Positions 40,679-49,130 are shown, counted from the stretch's first letter. The stretch is DNA of 64,000 nt from Candidatus Electrothrix aestuarii (GCA_032595685.2 CP159373.1:1695001-1759000); one strand, 5' to 3'. The notes: generated by a model from the sequence alone, not told the origin. Translations and numbers: made by a program.

Positions 40679-42130
40679 ATGAAGAAAGAAAATTTTTCTA
40701 TAGATTCAGCCATCGCTGCCTTGCAGCAAGAGGTCGTTGATTACGATGTTCCGGTTGTGGACCTGATCGCTGCTCAGACAAAGGACCCTCTCAAGGTTTT
40801 ACTGGCAACTATTTTGTCTGCGCGAACCAAGGATGAGGTCACTGCTGCTGCGGCAAAACGATTATTTGCCAAGGCTGATTCGCTGGAAGCACTGGCCTTG
40901 CTTTCAGTCGATGAGCTGGAAAAAATTATCTATCCTGTGGGGTTCTTTCGCAATAAGGCCCAATATCTTGCCGCGCTGCCCGCTGTTCTGGAGCAAGAGT
41001 TTCAGGGGCACGTCCCGGATACGGTTGATGAGCTGGTGAAGCTTCCTGGTGTGGGGCGAAAAACAGCAAATCTGGTTGTTGCCGTGGCCTTTAATAAACC
41101 GGCCATCTGTGTGGATACTCATGTTCATCGGATTATGAATATCTGGGGCTATGTCGAGACAACAACGCCCTTGCAGACTGAAATGGCCTTGCGGGGAAAA
41201 TTGCCTGAGAAATACTGGATCACCATTAATTCCTTGCTGGTTGCCTTTGGTCAGGGAACCTGTAAACCACGTGCTCCTCATTGTGATCGCTGTATTATTG
41301 CACAAGATTGTCCTCAGATTGGGGTTACTCCCCGAAAAACAACCACGCAAACTGGAAAGAAGGTTGCTATGCCCAAATTTGTCTCCTGGAATGTTAATGG
41401 GTTACGGGCTGTTTTGAAGAAAGGCTTTCTTGATGTTTTGCATGAGCTTGATGCCGATATTTTTGCTGTGCAGGAAATTAAAGCATTACCAGATCAGCTT
41501 CCTGATGAGGTGAAGAATATCCCCGGTTATAGGGCATATTGGTATCCGGCGCAGAAAAAAGGCTATTCCGGAACGGCGATCTTCAGCAAAAAAAAGCCCG
41601 AGGATGTCATCTACGGCATGGGAAAGGAGGAGTTTGACCAAGAGGGAAGAGTGCTCACCCTGGAGTTTGATGACTTCTATTTTATCACTGCATACTTTCC
41701 AAATTCTCAGCATGGTTTGAAGCGGCTTCAATATAAGCTGGATTTTAACAAGGAAATACTGCATTATATGGAGAGGCTTGCAAAAGAAAAATCTGTGGTA
41801 CTCTGCGGAGATCTGAATGTCGCCCATAGGGAGATTGACCTTGCCAATCCTCAGGCCAATGTGAAGAACCCTGGCTTCTGCCCGGAAGAAAGGGCCTGGA
41901 TGGATGAGGCCGTCGGGGCTGGATACATTGATACCTTCCGCTTGTTTCATCAGGAACCAGAGCAATATACCTGGTGGAGCTATCGTTCGAATGCCCGGGC
42001 AAGGAATATTGGCTGGCGTATCGACTATTTCCTGGTGGATCCTGCGAGCCGGGATCGGATCCATTCAGCGGCTATTCATGATGATATCCTCGGATCGGAT
42101 CATTGTCCGATCAGTATTGAATTTACATGA
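40679..42130 (+). CDS. Bifunctional DNA repair fusion: endonuclease III (Nth) plus exonuclease III (Xth)
   Basis: A 483-residue protein from ATG 40679 (AAGGG eight bases upstream; GTG 40670 is an alternative). The N-terminal 215 residues are endonuclease III: helix-hairpin-helix LPGVGRKTANLVV with the catalytic lysine, catalytic aspartate in VDTHVHRIMN, and the four-cysteine iron-sulfur motif C-6-C-2-C-5-C (CKPRAPHCDRC then C). After a short threonine-rich linker, MPKFVSWNVNGLRA begins a complete exonuclease III/ExoA domain with VQEIKA, GDLNVAH, WRIDYFLV and SDHCPI. Both catalytic sets are intact. The fusion would combine glycosylase/lyase cleavage of oxidised pyrimidines with AP-endonuclease and 3' end clean-up. 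An internal ATG at 41369 with AAGAAGG upstream may also make the second enzyme alone. A response-regulator gene starts within 8 bp of the stop. Confidence 0.93.
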   Translation: MKKENFSIDSAIAALQQEVVDYDVPVVDLIAAQTKDPLKVLLATILSARTKDEVTAAAAKRLFAKADSLEALALLSVDELEKIIYPVGFFRNKAQYLAALPAVLEQEFQGHVPDTVDELVKLPGVGRKTANLVVAVAFNKPAICVDTHVHRIMNIWGYVETTTPLQTEMALRGKLPEKYWITINSLLVAFGQGTCKPRAPHCDRCIIAQDCPQIGVTPRKTTTQTGKKVAMPKFVSWNVNGLRAVLKKGFLDVLHELDADIFAVQEIKALPDQLPDEVKNIPGYRAYWYPAQKKGYSGTAIFSKKKPEDVIYGMGKEEFDQEGRVLTLEFDDFYFITAYFPNSQHGLKRLQYKLDFNKEILHYMERLAKEKSVVLCGDLNVAHREIDLANPQANVKNPGFCPEERAWMDEAVGAGYIDTFRLFHQEPEQYTWWSYRSNARARNIGWRIDYFLVDPASRDRIHSAAIHDDILGSDHCPISIEFT

Positions 42131-42137
42131 TTTGGTG

Positions 42138-42785
42138 ATGGGTATGAAACCGTATCGTATCATTATTGCAGACGATCACAGCTTGATCAGGAAAGGGATA
42201 AAGATTTTGATAGCCCAAGACCCTGGACTGGAAGTGATTGCAGAGGCAGCAGACGGTCAGGAGCTTCTAGAAATCCTGAAGGAAAAACGTCCAGACATGG
42301 TGATTCTTGATATTTCCATGCCAGAGCTCAGCGGGATGGAGGCGTTGGGGGAGATTCATGGGCTCTATCCTGATATCAGGGTCCTCATGCTGACCATGCA
42401 CTCTAATGTCCAGTACTGTTATCATGCCATCGTTGCTGGGGCGCATGGGTATTTGCTGAAAGATGATTCGGATACCGAGTTATTACCCGCCATCCGAAGG
42501 ATACGACAAGGAAAGGATTATATGAGTCCGCAGTTGGCATCAGATATTCCTGAAGGGATACGCAATACGACCGAAGTACACTTGACTCCCAGAGAGAAGC
42601 AAGTACTAAAACTGCTCGTTGAGGGCTTGACCACGAAACAGATCGCGGAGAAGCTTTGTATCAGCCCAAGGACCGTTGACCAACATCGTTCAAACCTTCT
42701 CAAGAAGTTTGGCAAGAAAAAAACCGTTGATTTAGTTAATGATGTTATAAAAAATCCGCCCCTGTATGTTGAGCATATTTCTTAA
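42138..42785 (+). CDS. NarL/FixJ-family response regulator
   Basis: About 215 residues: an N-terminal receiver domain (RIIIADDHSLIRKGI, phosphoacceptor aspartate in MVILDISMPEL, switch threonine in MLTMHS, lysine in LLKDD) and a C-terminal LuxR-type helix-turn-helix (LTPREKQVLKLLVEG with KQIAEKLCISPRTVDQHRSN). The start is ATG 42138 or ATG 42144, both in frame; the codons between are few. It begins 7 bp after the repair-fusion stop, so the two are probably co-transcribed. No histidine kinase gene lies nearby, so its signal is unknown. The FixJ/NarL architecture and SPRTVDQHRSN recognition helix are unambiguous. Confidence 0.93.
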   Translation: MGMKPYRIIIADDHSLIRKGIKILIAQDPGLEVIAEAADGQELLEILKEKRPDMVILDISMPELSGMEALGEIHGLYPDIRVLMLTMHSNVQYCYHAIVAGAHGYLLKDDSDTELLPAIRRIRQGKDYMSPQLASDIPEGIRNTTEVHLTPREKQVLKLLVEGLTTKQIAEKLCISPRTVDQHRSNLLKKFGKKKTVDLVNDVIKNPPLYVEHIS

Positions 42786-42839
42786 TATCAGAATGTTACA
42801 TTAAAAAATAAGTGTATGTACCTATAAAAAAATGGGTAT

Positions 42840-42905
42840 TTGTCCCAATTGTTTTTCCCCTTTTTCTTTTATAACTAAAGAAGATGATAGTTGTTTGTCT
42901 TTCTG
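42840..42905 (+). promoter_or_regulatory. Conserved putative promoter of the HU genes
   Basis: The tract TTGTTTTTCCCCTTTTTCTT followed by TATAAC is nearly unchanged in front of both HU genes (second copy about 43646-43711). TATAAC is a good -10; the -35 and spacing (15 bp) are imperfect. Conservation between copies argues for function. Confidence 0.4.
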
Positions 42906-42962
42906 GTGCGTAACAAGCAGAGAGACGTGAAGAATAGTATAAAACTGCTGGAGGGGAAAAGC

Positions 42963-43235
42963 ATGAATAAGCTTGATCTTGTAAAAACACTTGCTCAGTC
43001 CGCAAATATTAGCAAAGCAGATGCAGAGCGCGGTTTAGTGAGCTTACTGCAAACCATGAGAGGCGCGATTGAAGATGGAGAGCGGATAAACCTTGTTGGA
43101 TTTGGCAGCTTTTCTGTAATTGATAGAGCGCCACGCGTGGGGCGCAATCCAAAGACCGGTGAACAGGTCAAAATCCCGTCACGACGAAGTGTTAAGTTCT
43201 GTCCGGGACAAGCGCTGAAAGAAGTATTTTTCTAG
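42963..43235 (+). CDS. hup: HU-family DNA-binding protein, copy 1
   Basis: A 90-residue histone-like protein from ATG 42963 (GGAGGGG upstream). The family fold is plain: N-terminal helices MNKLDLVKTLAQSANISKAD, then VGFGSFSVIDRAPRVGRNPK and EQVKIPSRRSVKF, where the arm motif RxGRNPxTGE enters the DNA minor groove. HU bends and compacts DNA as a dimer. It differs from the second copy at three residues (I/V, K/R, F/V). Two nearly identical HU genes 806 bp apart could give gene dosage or heterodimers. The terminal helix is short (KEVF) compared with some HUs. Confidence 0.93.
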   Translation: MNKLDLVKTLAQSANISKADAERGLVSLLQTMRGAIEDGERINLVGFGSFSVIDRAPRVGRNPKTGEQVKIPSRRSVKFCPGQALKEVFF

Positions 43236-43270
43236 AATCGTTCCAATATATTTGCTGTTATCCGATGTCC

Positions 43271-43339
43271 CCAAATTCTTGGGAACGAGTTTTCCTCCGT
43301 GAAGGCGGCTGTCATCTGTCAGGGTGAACTAGCCGCCTT
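43271..43339 (+). terminator. Terminator hairpins after HU copy 1
   Basis: CCCCAA/TTGGG (stem 1, one mismatch from copy 2) and AAGGCGGCT/AGCCGCCTT (43302-43310 and 43331-43339, perfect 9 bp) followed by TGCTTCTTT. Confidence 0.6.
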
Positions 43340-43550
43340 GCTTCTTTAAATGGTCTCCAGAGGATGCCCCCTCAACCGGCTCAGACCATGCTCTGCATTT
43401 GTCCCATAGTTCAAGAGTTATTCAAGAAAGACCGTATCACCGTATCAAGGTCGAGGTGGGTATCATGCTCGTTGACTAACTATTTGTTGAAATATGATCA
43501 TGATGCCGAGCTGTTAGCTGCCACCGGAAAAGCCACCCGAAAAATACGGC
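43340..43550 (-). pseudogene. Relic of the 3' end of lgt
   Basis: Blocks such as TGTCCCATAGT, CAAGAAAGACCGTA and AGGATG match the end of the intact lgt at 44125-44290 in order, with many substitutions and small gaps. It is the decayed partner of the duplicated segment, on the minus strand, no open frame. Confidence 0.7.
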
Positions 43551-43768
43551 AAGAAAAAAAAGCACCTGTTTGTATTGTATTTATTTATATATATCGATAT
43601 GTTATGTCGAAATATAAGTATATATACCTATAAAAAAATGGGTATTTGTCCCAATTGTTTTTTCCCTTTTTCTTTTATAACTAAAGAAGATGATAGTTGT
43701 TTGTCTTTCTGGTGTGCAACAAGCAGAGAGACGTGAAGAATAGTATAAAACTGCTGGAGGGGAAAAGC

Positions 43769-44041
43769 ATGAATAAGCTTGATCTTGTAAAAACACTTGC
43801 TCAGTCCGCAAATATTAGCAAAGCAGATGCAGAGCGCGGTTTAGTGAGCTTACTGCAAACCATGAGAGGCGCGATTGAAGATGGAGAGCGGGTTAACTTG
43901 GTTGGTTTCGGCAGCTTTTCTGTAATTGATAGAGCGCCACGCGTGGGACGCAATCCAAAGACCGGTGAACAGGTCAGAATCCCGTCACGACGGAGTGTTA
44001 AGTTCTGTCCGGGGCAAGCTCTCAAAGAGGTGTTTGTCTAG
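43769..44041 (+). CDS. hup: HU-family DNA-binding protein, copy 2
   Basis: A 90-residue HU protein, 87 of 90 residues identical to copy 1, with the same ribosome-binding site and upstream tract. The DNA-arm motif VGRNPKTGEQ is present. The replacements are INLV to VNLV, QVKIP to QVRIP and the last residue F to V, all conservative. DNA differences are spread through the gene and are mainly synonymous, so the copies are not brand new and are both kept functional. It is convergent with lgt, and the two share a bidirectional terminator region (44073-44150). Confidence 0.93.
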   Translation: MNKLDLVKTLAQSANISKADAERGLVSLLQTMRGAIEDGERVNLVGFGSFSVIDRAPRVGRNPKTGEQVRIPSRRSVKFCPGQALKEVFV

Positions 44042-44072
44042 GGGCGTTCCAATATATTTGCTGTTATCCGAT

Positions 44073-44150
44073 GTCCCCAAATTCTTGGGGACGAGTTTTC
44101 CTCCGCGAAGGCGGCTGTCATCTGTCAGGATGAACTAGCCGCCTTTCTTC
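44073..44150. terminator. Paired terminator hairpins between HU copy 2 and lgt
   Basis: GTCCCCAA ATTC TTGGGGAC (44073-44092, perfect 8-bp stem) followed by GAGTTTTC, then AAGGCGGCT/AGCCGCCTT (44108-44145, perfect 9-bp stem) followed by TCTTCTTT. The lgt stop codon (44125-44127) lies in the loop of the second hairpin, so it can serve both strands. Confidence 0.7.
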
Positions 44151-44952
44151 TTTGTAGAGTTCTCCAAAGGATGATCCCCAGACCGGCCAAAGCCACGCTC
44201 AGTATCTGTCCCATAGTCATACCAAGAAAGACCGTACCAAGATGGGCATCAGGCTCGCGGACAAATTCGACCAGGGAGCGAAAGATGCCGTAGAGGATCA
44301 TAGCCAGGGCGGTCATGGAGCCATGCGGCCAGAGAGAGTTTTTCTTGCCATCCAGCTCTTCTTGCCAGGGTTTTCCTTTGAGGGACCAGAGGACGATAAA
44401 AATCACCACCCCTTCTAGAAAGGCCTCATAGAGCTGGGAAGGATGCCTGGGGAGGGGGCCGCCATAGGGAAAGACCATACCCCAAGGCACATCGGTTACC
44501 CTGCCGAACAGTTCACCATTAATGAAATTGCCAAGTCTCCCGAATCCTACCCCTATGGGGGCCGTGACTGTGTAGGTATCTATAACCTTCCAGAAGTTGA
44601 GGCCCTTCCTCTTGCTGTAAATCGCCAGCGCGATCAGCACACCCAACGCTCCACCATGAAAAGACATTCCTCCCTGCCAGGTAGCAAAAATTTCCAGGGG
44701 ATGCTGGAGAAAATAGGGAAGGTTATAGAACAGGACATAGCCCAGTCTGCCACCAAGGATGACTCCGGCAATGATGGCGATGTTGATATTATCCAGGTGC
44801 TCTATCAGGCGATCCCACTTGAATTTCTTGGCCTGATAACTCACCAGGAGATAGCAGGCAACAAAGCCGATGATGTACATCAGGCCGTACCAGCGGACAT
44901 GGAACGGGCCGAGAGAAAAGAGGATGGGGTCGATTTTGGGGAAGGTGAGCAT
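44125..44952 (-). CDS. lgt: Prolipoprotein diacylglyceryl transferase
   Basis: Lgt transfers diacylglycerol from phosphatidylglycerol to the lipobox cysteine of prelipoproteins in the inner membrane. The 275-residue protein has about seven hydrophobic segments and the Lgt signature GFGRLGNFINGELFGRVTD, where the arginine and asparagine are essential. PFHVRWYGLMYIIGF (early helix) and PRHPSQLYEAFLEG are also present. It ends the operon 46031-44125 and begins 3 bp after the stop of the 82-residue gene. The window encodes several lipobox proteins that would be its substrates (4370-4810, 3735-4373, 39716-40438). Its 3' end is shared with a decayed copy at 43340-43550. Confidence 0.96.
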   Translation of the reverse strand: MLTFPKIDPILFSLGPFHVRWYGLMYIIGFVACYLLVSYQAKKFKWDRLIEHLDNINIAIIAGVILGGRLGYVLFYNLPYFLQHPLEIFATWQGGMSFHGGALGVLIALAIYSKRKGLNFWKVIDTYTVTAPIGVGFGRLGNFINGELFGRVTDVPWGMVFPYGGPLPRHPSQLYEAFLEGVVIFIVLWSLKGKPWQEELDGKKNSLWPHGSMTALAMILYGIFRSLVEFVREPDAHLGTVFLGMTMGQILSVALAGLGIILWRTLQRRKAASSS

Positions 44953-44955
44953 GAC

Positions 44956-45204
44956 TTATTCGTTGTTGAGGATGAGCTTAGCAAGCTGTTTGAGTTCGTT
45001 TTCTGATACGACGATGGGCAAGAATTGGTAGGAAGCCACCGTGTAGCGCACTATATTTACTCTATAGGTCTTTTCGCTATCTTTTTTTGCTTCGAGTAAA
45101 TCTATTTCCAGGCGGCCCTTGCCCCTCACCGCCTTGATGCTTCCGGTCCTTTTCTTGATTTTGCCTTCAAAAGTCGTTGTCTTGAGCCAATTGATTAGTC
45201 CCAT
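44956..45204 (-). CDS. Small hypothetical protein between the nucleotidyltransferase and lgt
   Basis: An 82-residue soluble protein, not recognised. Charged and beta-rich in the first half (GKIKKRTGSIKAVRGKGRLE), with a VNIVRYTVASYQFLPIVVSE stretch and a C-terminal helix. It has no signal, membrane segment or cysteine. AAGGAG lies about 12 bases before ATG 45204. The spacing to the genes on both sides (23 bp upstream, 3 bp to lgt) supports translation within one operon. Confidence 0.6.
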   Translation of the reverse strand: MGLINWLKTTTFEGKIKKRTGSIKAVRGKGRLEIDLLEAKKDSEKTYRVNIVRYTVASYQFLPIVVSENELKQLAKLILNNE

Positions 45205-45227
45205 AATGATTCTGAGCTCCTTGACGC

Positions 45228-46031
45228 CTAGGCTTCCCTGATTGTCTCACGAAAAATGGCGTTCAACTCTTCAGTGACCTCAGCACGTTCATTAATGTCA
45301 GGGCGTCCTTGCCCATGAAAGGCGGTGCCGTGTCGTTCCGTTTCCGCAGCGATAAAAGCATTGATTGCAGGAATCGGATCGCCAAGGCCAAGTTCCGGGG
45401 TAACTCGTTTTGTTTCCAGAAGCGTGGTGATACCAGGGCGAATCTCCAGCGGGGCAACAGCCTCAACAAGCCGCTCGAATTCCACCGGCGGAATTCCCCT
45501 GCCCTCCTCAATGTAGCGTATGGCAAGCAGCGGACGCAACACGTAAAAGTACTTCTTGAGCTTGACCTTGTCTCGAAAGAGATACTCACGGGCATTTCTC
45601 CGGGCCATATGGCTGTAATGGTAGCAGAGGGCCATGTTGTTGATTACCCGTGGGGCCAGATCACGGAGTTTTTTTGCGAAGTTTCCACGCTCAATATAGC
45701 GGACCGGGCTGTTGAGCCATTCCAATAAGGCCCCGTTTGTGCGGGTGAACAGGTAGAGGGCCTTGCGCAGATCCCAGCCGGAGCAGTCAATTTCATCAAT
45801 GATTGGATACTCAATCACGTCCCGTCGTCGCTCGATGTCAAAGGAGAGATACCAGTCTTCCTCGTGGACGTAAATGAAGCGGACATCATAATCTGAATCC
45901 GCCGAGGCAAAGCCCCAAGCCCGGCTGCCGGATTCGCAGCAATAGAGAATGCGCACCTTGTGCTCGGCACCGGCGAGACGTCGTGAGATTTCCTGAGAAA
46001 TATCAGGGGGAATTGCTCGATTGGAAGGCAT
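45228..46031 (-). CDS. RlaP-like nucleotidyltransferase (predicted RNA repair family)
   Basis: A 267-residue protein. ATG 46031 is chosen because AGAGAGA precedes it; an upstream in-frame start at 46226 would add an unsupported leader. The nucleotidyltransferase site is ESGSRAWGFASADSDYDVRF, with the GS-R and the DYD pair of the polymerase-beta superfamily. The remainder (EYPIIDEIDCSGWDLRKALY, NNMALCYHYSHMARRNARE, KLKKYFYVLRPLLAIRYIEE) follows the pattern of RlaP/DUF2204-type nucleotidyltransferases linked to RNA repair. The specific substrate is not known. It heads the three-gene run ending in lgt. It does not look like a toxin MNT pair, since no HEPN partner is adjacent. Confidence 0.82.
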   Translation of the reverse strand: MPSNRAIPPDISQEISRRLAGAEHKVRILYCCESGSRAWGFASADSDYDVRFIYVHEEDWYLSFDIERRRDVIEYPIIDEIDCSGWDLRKALYLFTRTNGALLEWLNSPVRYIERGNFAKKLRDLAPRVINNMALCYHYSHMARRNAREYLFRDKVKLKKYFYVLRPLLAIRYIEEGRGIPPVEFERLVEAVAPLEIRPGITTLLETKRVTPELGLGDPIPAINAFIAAETERHGTAFHGQGRPDINERAEVTEELNAIFRETIREA

Positions 46032-46134
46032 TGTCTCTCTGGCGTTGTAAACGTATCGTATATTTGGTTTATTTGAGTATGATACAGGATCCAGCACGAG
46101 AACCACAATAAACAAAGGACGCAGAGAGAACCCC

Positions 46135-47640
46135 ATGCACGATATACTCCACGAATTAAAGACCAGCCTGCAAGAGATCAATGACCTGGGCATGGCTGCC
46201 AGCCTGCTCAACTGGGACCAATCCACCTACATGCCCCCGGAAGGCGCTGCGGCCCGCGCTCGCCAACTGGCAACCCTGGCTCGCCTCTCCCAGGAGAAGT
46301 TTGTTGACCCGGCCATCGGCAAGCTCCTTGACCGGCTGGAGCCCTGGGCCGAGGGGCAGCCCTATGACTCCGATGATGCCAGCCTGATCCGGGTGGTCCG
46401 CCGGGATTATGAGGAGGCGATCAAGATCCCCACCGCCTTTATGGCCGAGTTCTCGGAGCACAGCGCCCTCTCCTACCAGGCCTGGGCCAAGGCCCGGCCA
46501 GAGAACGACTTTACCAGCCTGCAACCCATCCTGGAAAAGACCCTGGACTATAGTCGCCAGCTGGCAGACTTCTTCCCTGGCTATGAACACATTGCTGATC
46601 CCCTGATCGACTTTGCCGACTACGGCATGAAGGCCTCGGATGTCCGTGTCCTCTTTGGCGAACTGCGCCAGCAACTCAGCCCCATTGTTCAGGCCATCAC
46701 AGAGCAGGAACCTGCGGATGATACCTGCCTGCGTCAGGTCTTCCCCGAGGCAGAGCAGCTCCAGTTCAGTGAAGAGGTGGTTCGCCAGCTGGGTTATGAT
46801 TTCCAGCGGGGCCGCATGGATAAGACCCATCATCCCTTTATGACCAAGTTCTCCCTGGGGGATGTGCGTATCACCACCCGGGTGAAAGAGGATTTTCTCG
46901 GCGAATGCCTGTACAGCGTGATCCATGAGGGGGGACATGCCATGTATGAGCAGGGGATTCGCAGGGAGCTGGAGGGCCTCCCCTTAGCTGGTGGCACCGG
47001 GACAGGGGTGCATGAAAGCCAGTCCCGCCTCTGGGAGAATATCGTTGGACGGAGCCGCGCCTTTACCGAGTGCTTCTACCCGCGCCTTCAGGCCCTCTTT
47101 CCTGACCAACTTAAGGATGTACCTTTGGAGACCTATTATCGGGCCATCAATAAGGTGGAGCGCTCCCTCATCCGCACCGATGCCGATGAGGTGACCTATA
47201 ACCTGCATGTCATGCTCCGCTTTGACTTTGAGATGGATCTCCTGGAAGGAAAGCTGGCCATCAAGGACCTGCCCGAGGCCTGGCATGCCCGCTTTGAGGA
47301 GGACTTCAGTATGCGTGCCCCGGATGACCGTGACGGGGTACTCCAGGATGTGCATTGGTTTGCTGGTCAGATCGGTGGTGCCTTTCAGGGCTACACCCTG
47401 GGTAACATACTCAGCGCCCAGTTCTACAGCCAGGCGCTCCAGGCCCACCCTGAGATTGCTGAACAGATTAGGCAGGGGCAATTCGACACCCTACGCAGCT
47501 GGCTCACAGAGAACATCTACCAGCATGGCCGCAAATACACCGAACCCGAATTGATTGAGCGGGTTACTGGTGGGCCGGTTACTATCGAGCCTTATATTGC
47601 CTATCTTAAGGCCAAGTACGGGGAGTTGTATGCACTTTGA
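46135..47640 (+). CDS. Carboxypeptidase M32 (Taq-type)
   Basis: A 501-residue zinc metallocarboxypeptidase of family M32. The family hallmarks are complete: YSVIHEGGHAMYEQGI carries the HEXXH zinc site, followed by TGTGVHESQSRLWENIVGRS with the third zinc ligand (glutamate in HESQSRLWEN), then IRTDADEVTYNLHVMLRFD and the C-terminal GYTLGNILSAQFY. The enzyme releases C-terminal residues from peptides in the cytoplasm. It is a single gene, divergent from the nucleotidyltransferase gene (103 bp apart). Codon usage is more GC-rich than surrounding genes. It is of normal length and intact. Confidence 0.95.
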   Translation: MHDILHELKTSLQEINDLGMAASLLNWDQSTYMPPEGAAARARQLATLARLSQEKFVDPAIGKLLDRLEPWAEGQPYDSDDASLIRVVRRDYEEAIKIPTAFMAEFSEHSALSYQAWAKARPENDFTSLQPILEKTLDYSRQLADFFPGYEHIADPLIDFADYGMKASDVRVLFGELRQQLSPIVQAITEQEPADDTCLRQVFPEAEQLQFSEEVVRQLGYDFQRGRMDKTHHPFMTKFSLGDVRITTRVKEDFLGECLYSVIHEGGHAMYEQGIRRELEGLPLAGGTGTGVHESQSRLWENIVGRSRAFTECFYPRLQALFPDQLKDVPLETYYRAINKVERSLIRTDADEVTYNLHVMLRFDFEMDLLEGKLAIKDLPEAWHARFEEDFSMRAPDDRDGVLQDVHWFAGQIGGAFQGYTLGNILSAQFYSQALQAHPEIAEQIRQGQFDTLRSWLTENIYQHGRKYTEPELIERVTGGPVTIEPYIAYLKAKYGELYAL

Positions 47641-47734
47641 GGGGTGAGAAAGAGGAAAGAACGGAGCAGGATGCGACAAGCAAGGCATCAATGATGGGGC
47701 GCCCCGTCCTTCCCTCAGCAGATAAGCAAGATGG

Positions 47735-48391
47735 CTACTGCTGCGTATACTCCTCAACAGCTTCCACCTCCATCACATAACCAATATCCACGTTACCGGT
47801 CCCGTCCCCAAGAAAGAGGTTCTTGCTCCCTGACTTGGCAGTAAGGCGTCCCGTGACAGTTATTGGTTTGAACATATCATTCATCTTATATTTGATTGGC
47901 TTCGCGGAAACACCGTGGACAATCTGGTTGGGCGGAGGAGGAGGAACATGGATGCAGGCCCCCACATAAGGGACCAGCAGGAACTCCCGGATCTCCTTCC
48001 CGGTCAGTTCAAGAGGGAGAAGGTAACCGTCCAAGCGCACCCGTTTCCCGTTCAGTTCCATATTCAGGGAAGTCTCCCGTACCTGACGCTCGGCAATGAT
48101 CTTATCCACATCAATGCCCTTTTCCTTCAACTTGGGCATGGTCGCAACCATCTCATCGTAGAACTCCTGCTCCCTGTCGGTGATTACCTTGGGCAAGTTC
48201 ATACGCAGATAAATAATCCATTCCGCTTCATCCTGCTCCTCCTGCGAAAGAGCAGCCACCGGGTCCACTGTCTGATACTGCGCTGGAATAAGGTCCTTCC
48301 ACTCTATATCCTGTATCTCCTCAGCAAAGGAAAGAACAGGAAGGCAGCAGAGCAGTATGGTACATAACAAGGTCTTCATAAAAATCTTCAT
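47735..48391 (-). CDS. DUF3299 protein, paralogue 1 (last)
   Basis: A 218-residue periplasmic protein from ATG 48391; a TTG at 48406 is not needed. The signal peptide ends LSFAEE. The conserved DUF3299 segment is GKRVRLDGYLLPLELTGKEI, then REFLLVPYVGACIHVPPPPP and QIVHG. Paralogues at 48479-49123 and 49131-50009 show the same blocks. The family occurs with DUF2796 (ZrgA-like) and an ABC transporter in probable zinc-uptake or metal-handling loci, as here. The CIHVPPPPPN turn is the most invariant part. The mechanism is unknown. 87 bp separate it from paralogue 2. Confidence 0.88.
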   Translation of the reverse strand: MKIFMKTLLCTILLCCLPVLSFAEEIQDIEWKDLIPAQYQTVDPVAALSQEEQDEAEWIIYLRMNLPKVITDREQEFYDEMVATMPKLKEKGIDVDKIIAERQVRETSLNMELNGKRVRLDGYLLPLELTGKEIREFLLVPYVGACIHVPPPPPNQIVHGVSAKPIKYKMNDMFKPITVTGRLTAKSGSKNLFLGDGTGNVDIGYVMEVEAVEEYTQQ

Positions 48392-48478
48392 AAGGCTGTA
48401 CCTCAAGGTTCTGACGGTCAGACCGTCGGTGAATGCATAAGCTGAATAAGAATATATTTTCTCCAGGAAAAAAGACAG

Positions 48479-49123
48479 CTAAGGCTTTGTATACTTCTCG
48501 ACAGCTTCCACCTCCATCACATAACCGATCTCCACATCACTAGCCCCATCCCTGAGAAAGAGACTCTTCCTCCCTGACTTCGCCCTAAGGCGCCCTGTGG
48601 CTGCTACTGGCTTGAACATATCATCCATTGCATATGTGATTGGTTTCTCGGAAATGCCGTGGACAATCTGGTTGGGCGGAGGAGGAGGAACATGGATGCA
48701 AGCCCCCACATAAGGAACCAACAAAAACTCCCGGATCTCCTTTCCGGTCTGTTCAAGAGGCAGGAGATAGCCGCCCAGCCGCACCCGTTTTCCGTTCAGT
48801 TCCTCATTCAGGGCGGTCTTCTGCATCTGCCGTCCGGCAATGATCTTGTCCACGTCAATACCCTTTTTCTCCAGCTGGGGCAGGGCTGCTGTCATTTCAT
48901 CAAGAAAGGCCTGGTTTCTCTTGTCAATCTTGCTCTCCGGGTTCTGACGCAGATAGATATTCCATTCCACCTGCTGCCGTTCCTCCTCTGTAAGGGAAGC
49001 CACCGGATCCGCATCTTGATACTGCCGGGGAATAAGATCGCTCCACTCTATGTCCTGTATCATCTCCGCAAAGGAGCAAACAGGGAGGCAGCAGAGAAAC
49101 AGGATGTAAAGAAAGGTCTTCAT
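48479..49123 (-). CDS. DUF3299 protein, paralogue 2
   Basis: A 214-residue periplasmic protein from ATG 49123 (a TTG at 49165 would overlap the previous gene). Signal peptide ending VCSFAEM. The same order of blocks as the neighbours: DLIPRQYQ, GIDVDKIIAGRQ, GKRVRLGGYLLPLEQTGKEI, ACIHVPPPPPNQIVHG and the final IGYVMEVEAVEKY. Sequence is closest to paralogue 1. Tandem copies probably arose by local duplication and have since diverged at the N-terminus. It starts 8 bp after the stop of paralogue 3, so the run is probably one transcript. Confidence 0.88.
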   Translation of the reverse strand: MKTFLYILFLCCLPVCSFAEMIQDIEWSDLIPRQYQDADPVASLTEEERQQVEWNIYLRQNPESKIDKRNQAFLDEMTAALPQLEKKGIDVDKIIAGRQMQKTALNEELNGKRVRLGGYLLPLEQTGKEIREFLLVPYVGACIHVPPPPPNQIVHGISEKPITYAMDDMFKPVAATGRLRAKSGRKSLFLRDGASDVEIGYVMEVEAVEKYTKP

Positions 49124-49130
49124 AAGGGAC

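Larger units (their letters stand above)
42806..43550. repeat. Segmental duplication, copy 1 (upstream region, HU gene, decayed lgt end)
   Basis: This unit corresponds to 43612 and following with a constant offset of 806 bp through the HU gene and its terminator. From about 43340 on it still aligns, more loosely, with the last part of lgt in copy 2, with mismatches and gaps growing to about 43550. The HU part is conserved; the lgt part is decayed. Confidence 0.8.
43612..44290. repeat. Segmental duplication, copy 2
   Basis: The second unit of the 806-bp-offset duplication: promoter tract, HU gene, terminators, and the functional 3' end of lgt. See copy 1 at 42806. Confidence 0.8.

Noticed and set aside
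43364-43633. Plus-strand frame between the two HU genes
   Set aside because: It runs through the decayed lgt copy and low-complexity AT DNA; no support for a product.
46156-46938. A 260-codon minus-strand frame across the M32 carboxypeptidase gene
   Set aside because: GC-rich antisense shadow; the plus-strand protein has a complete zinc site.
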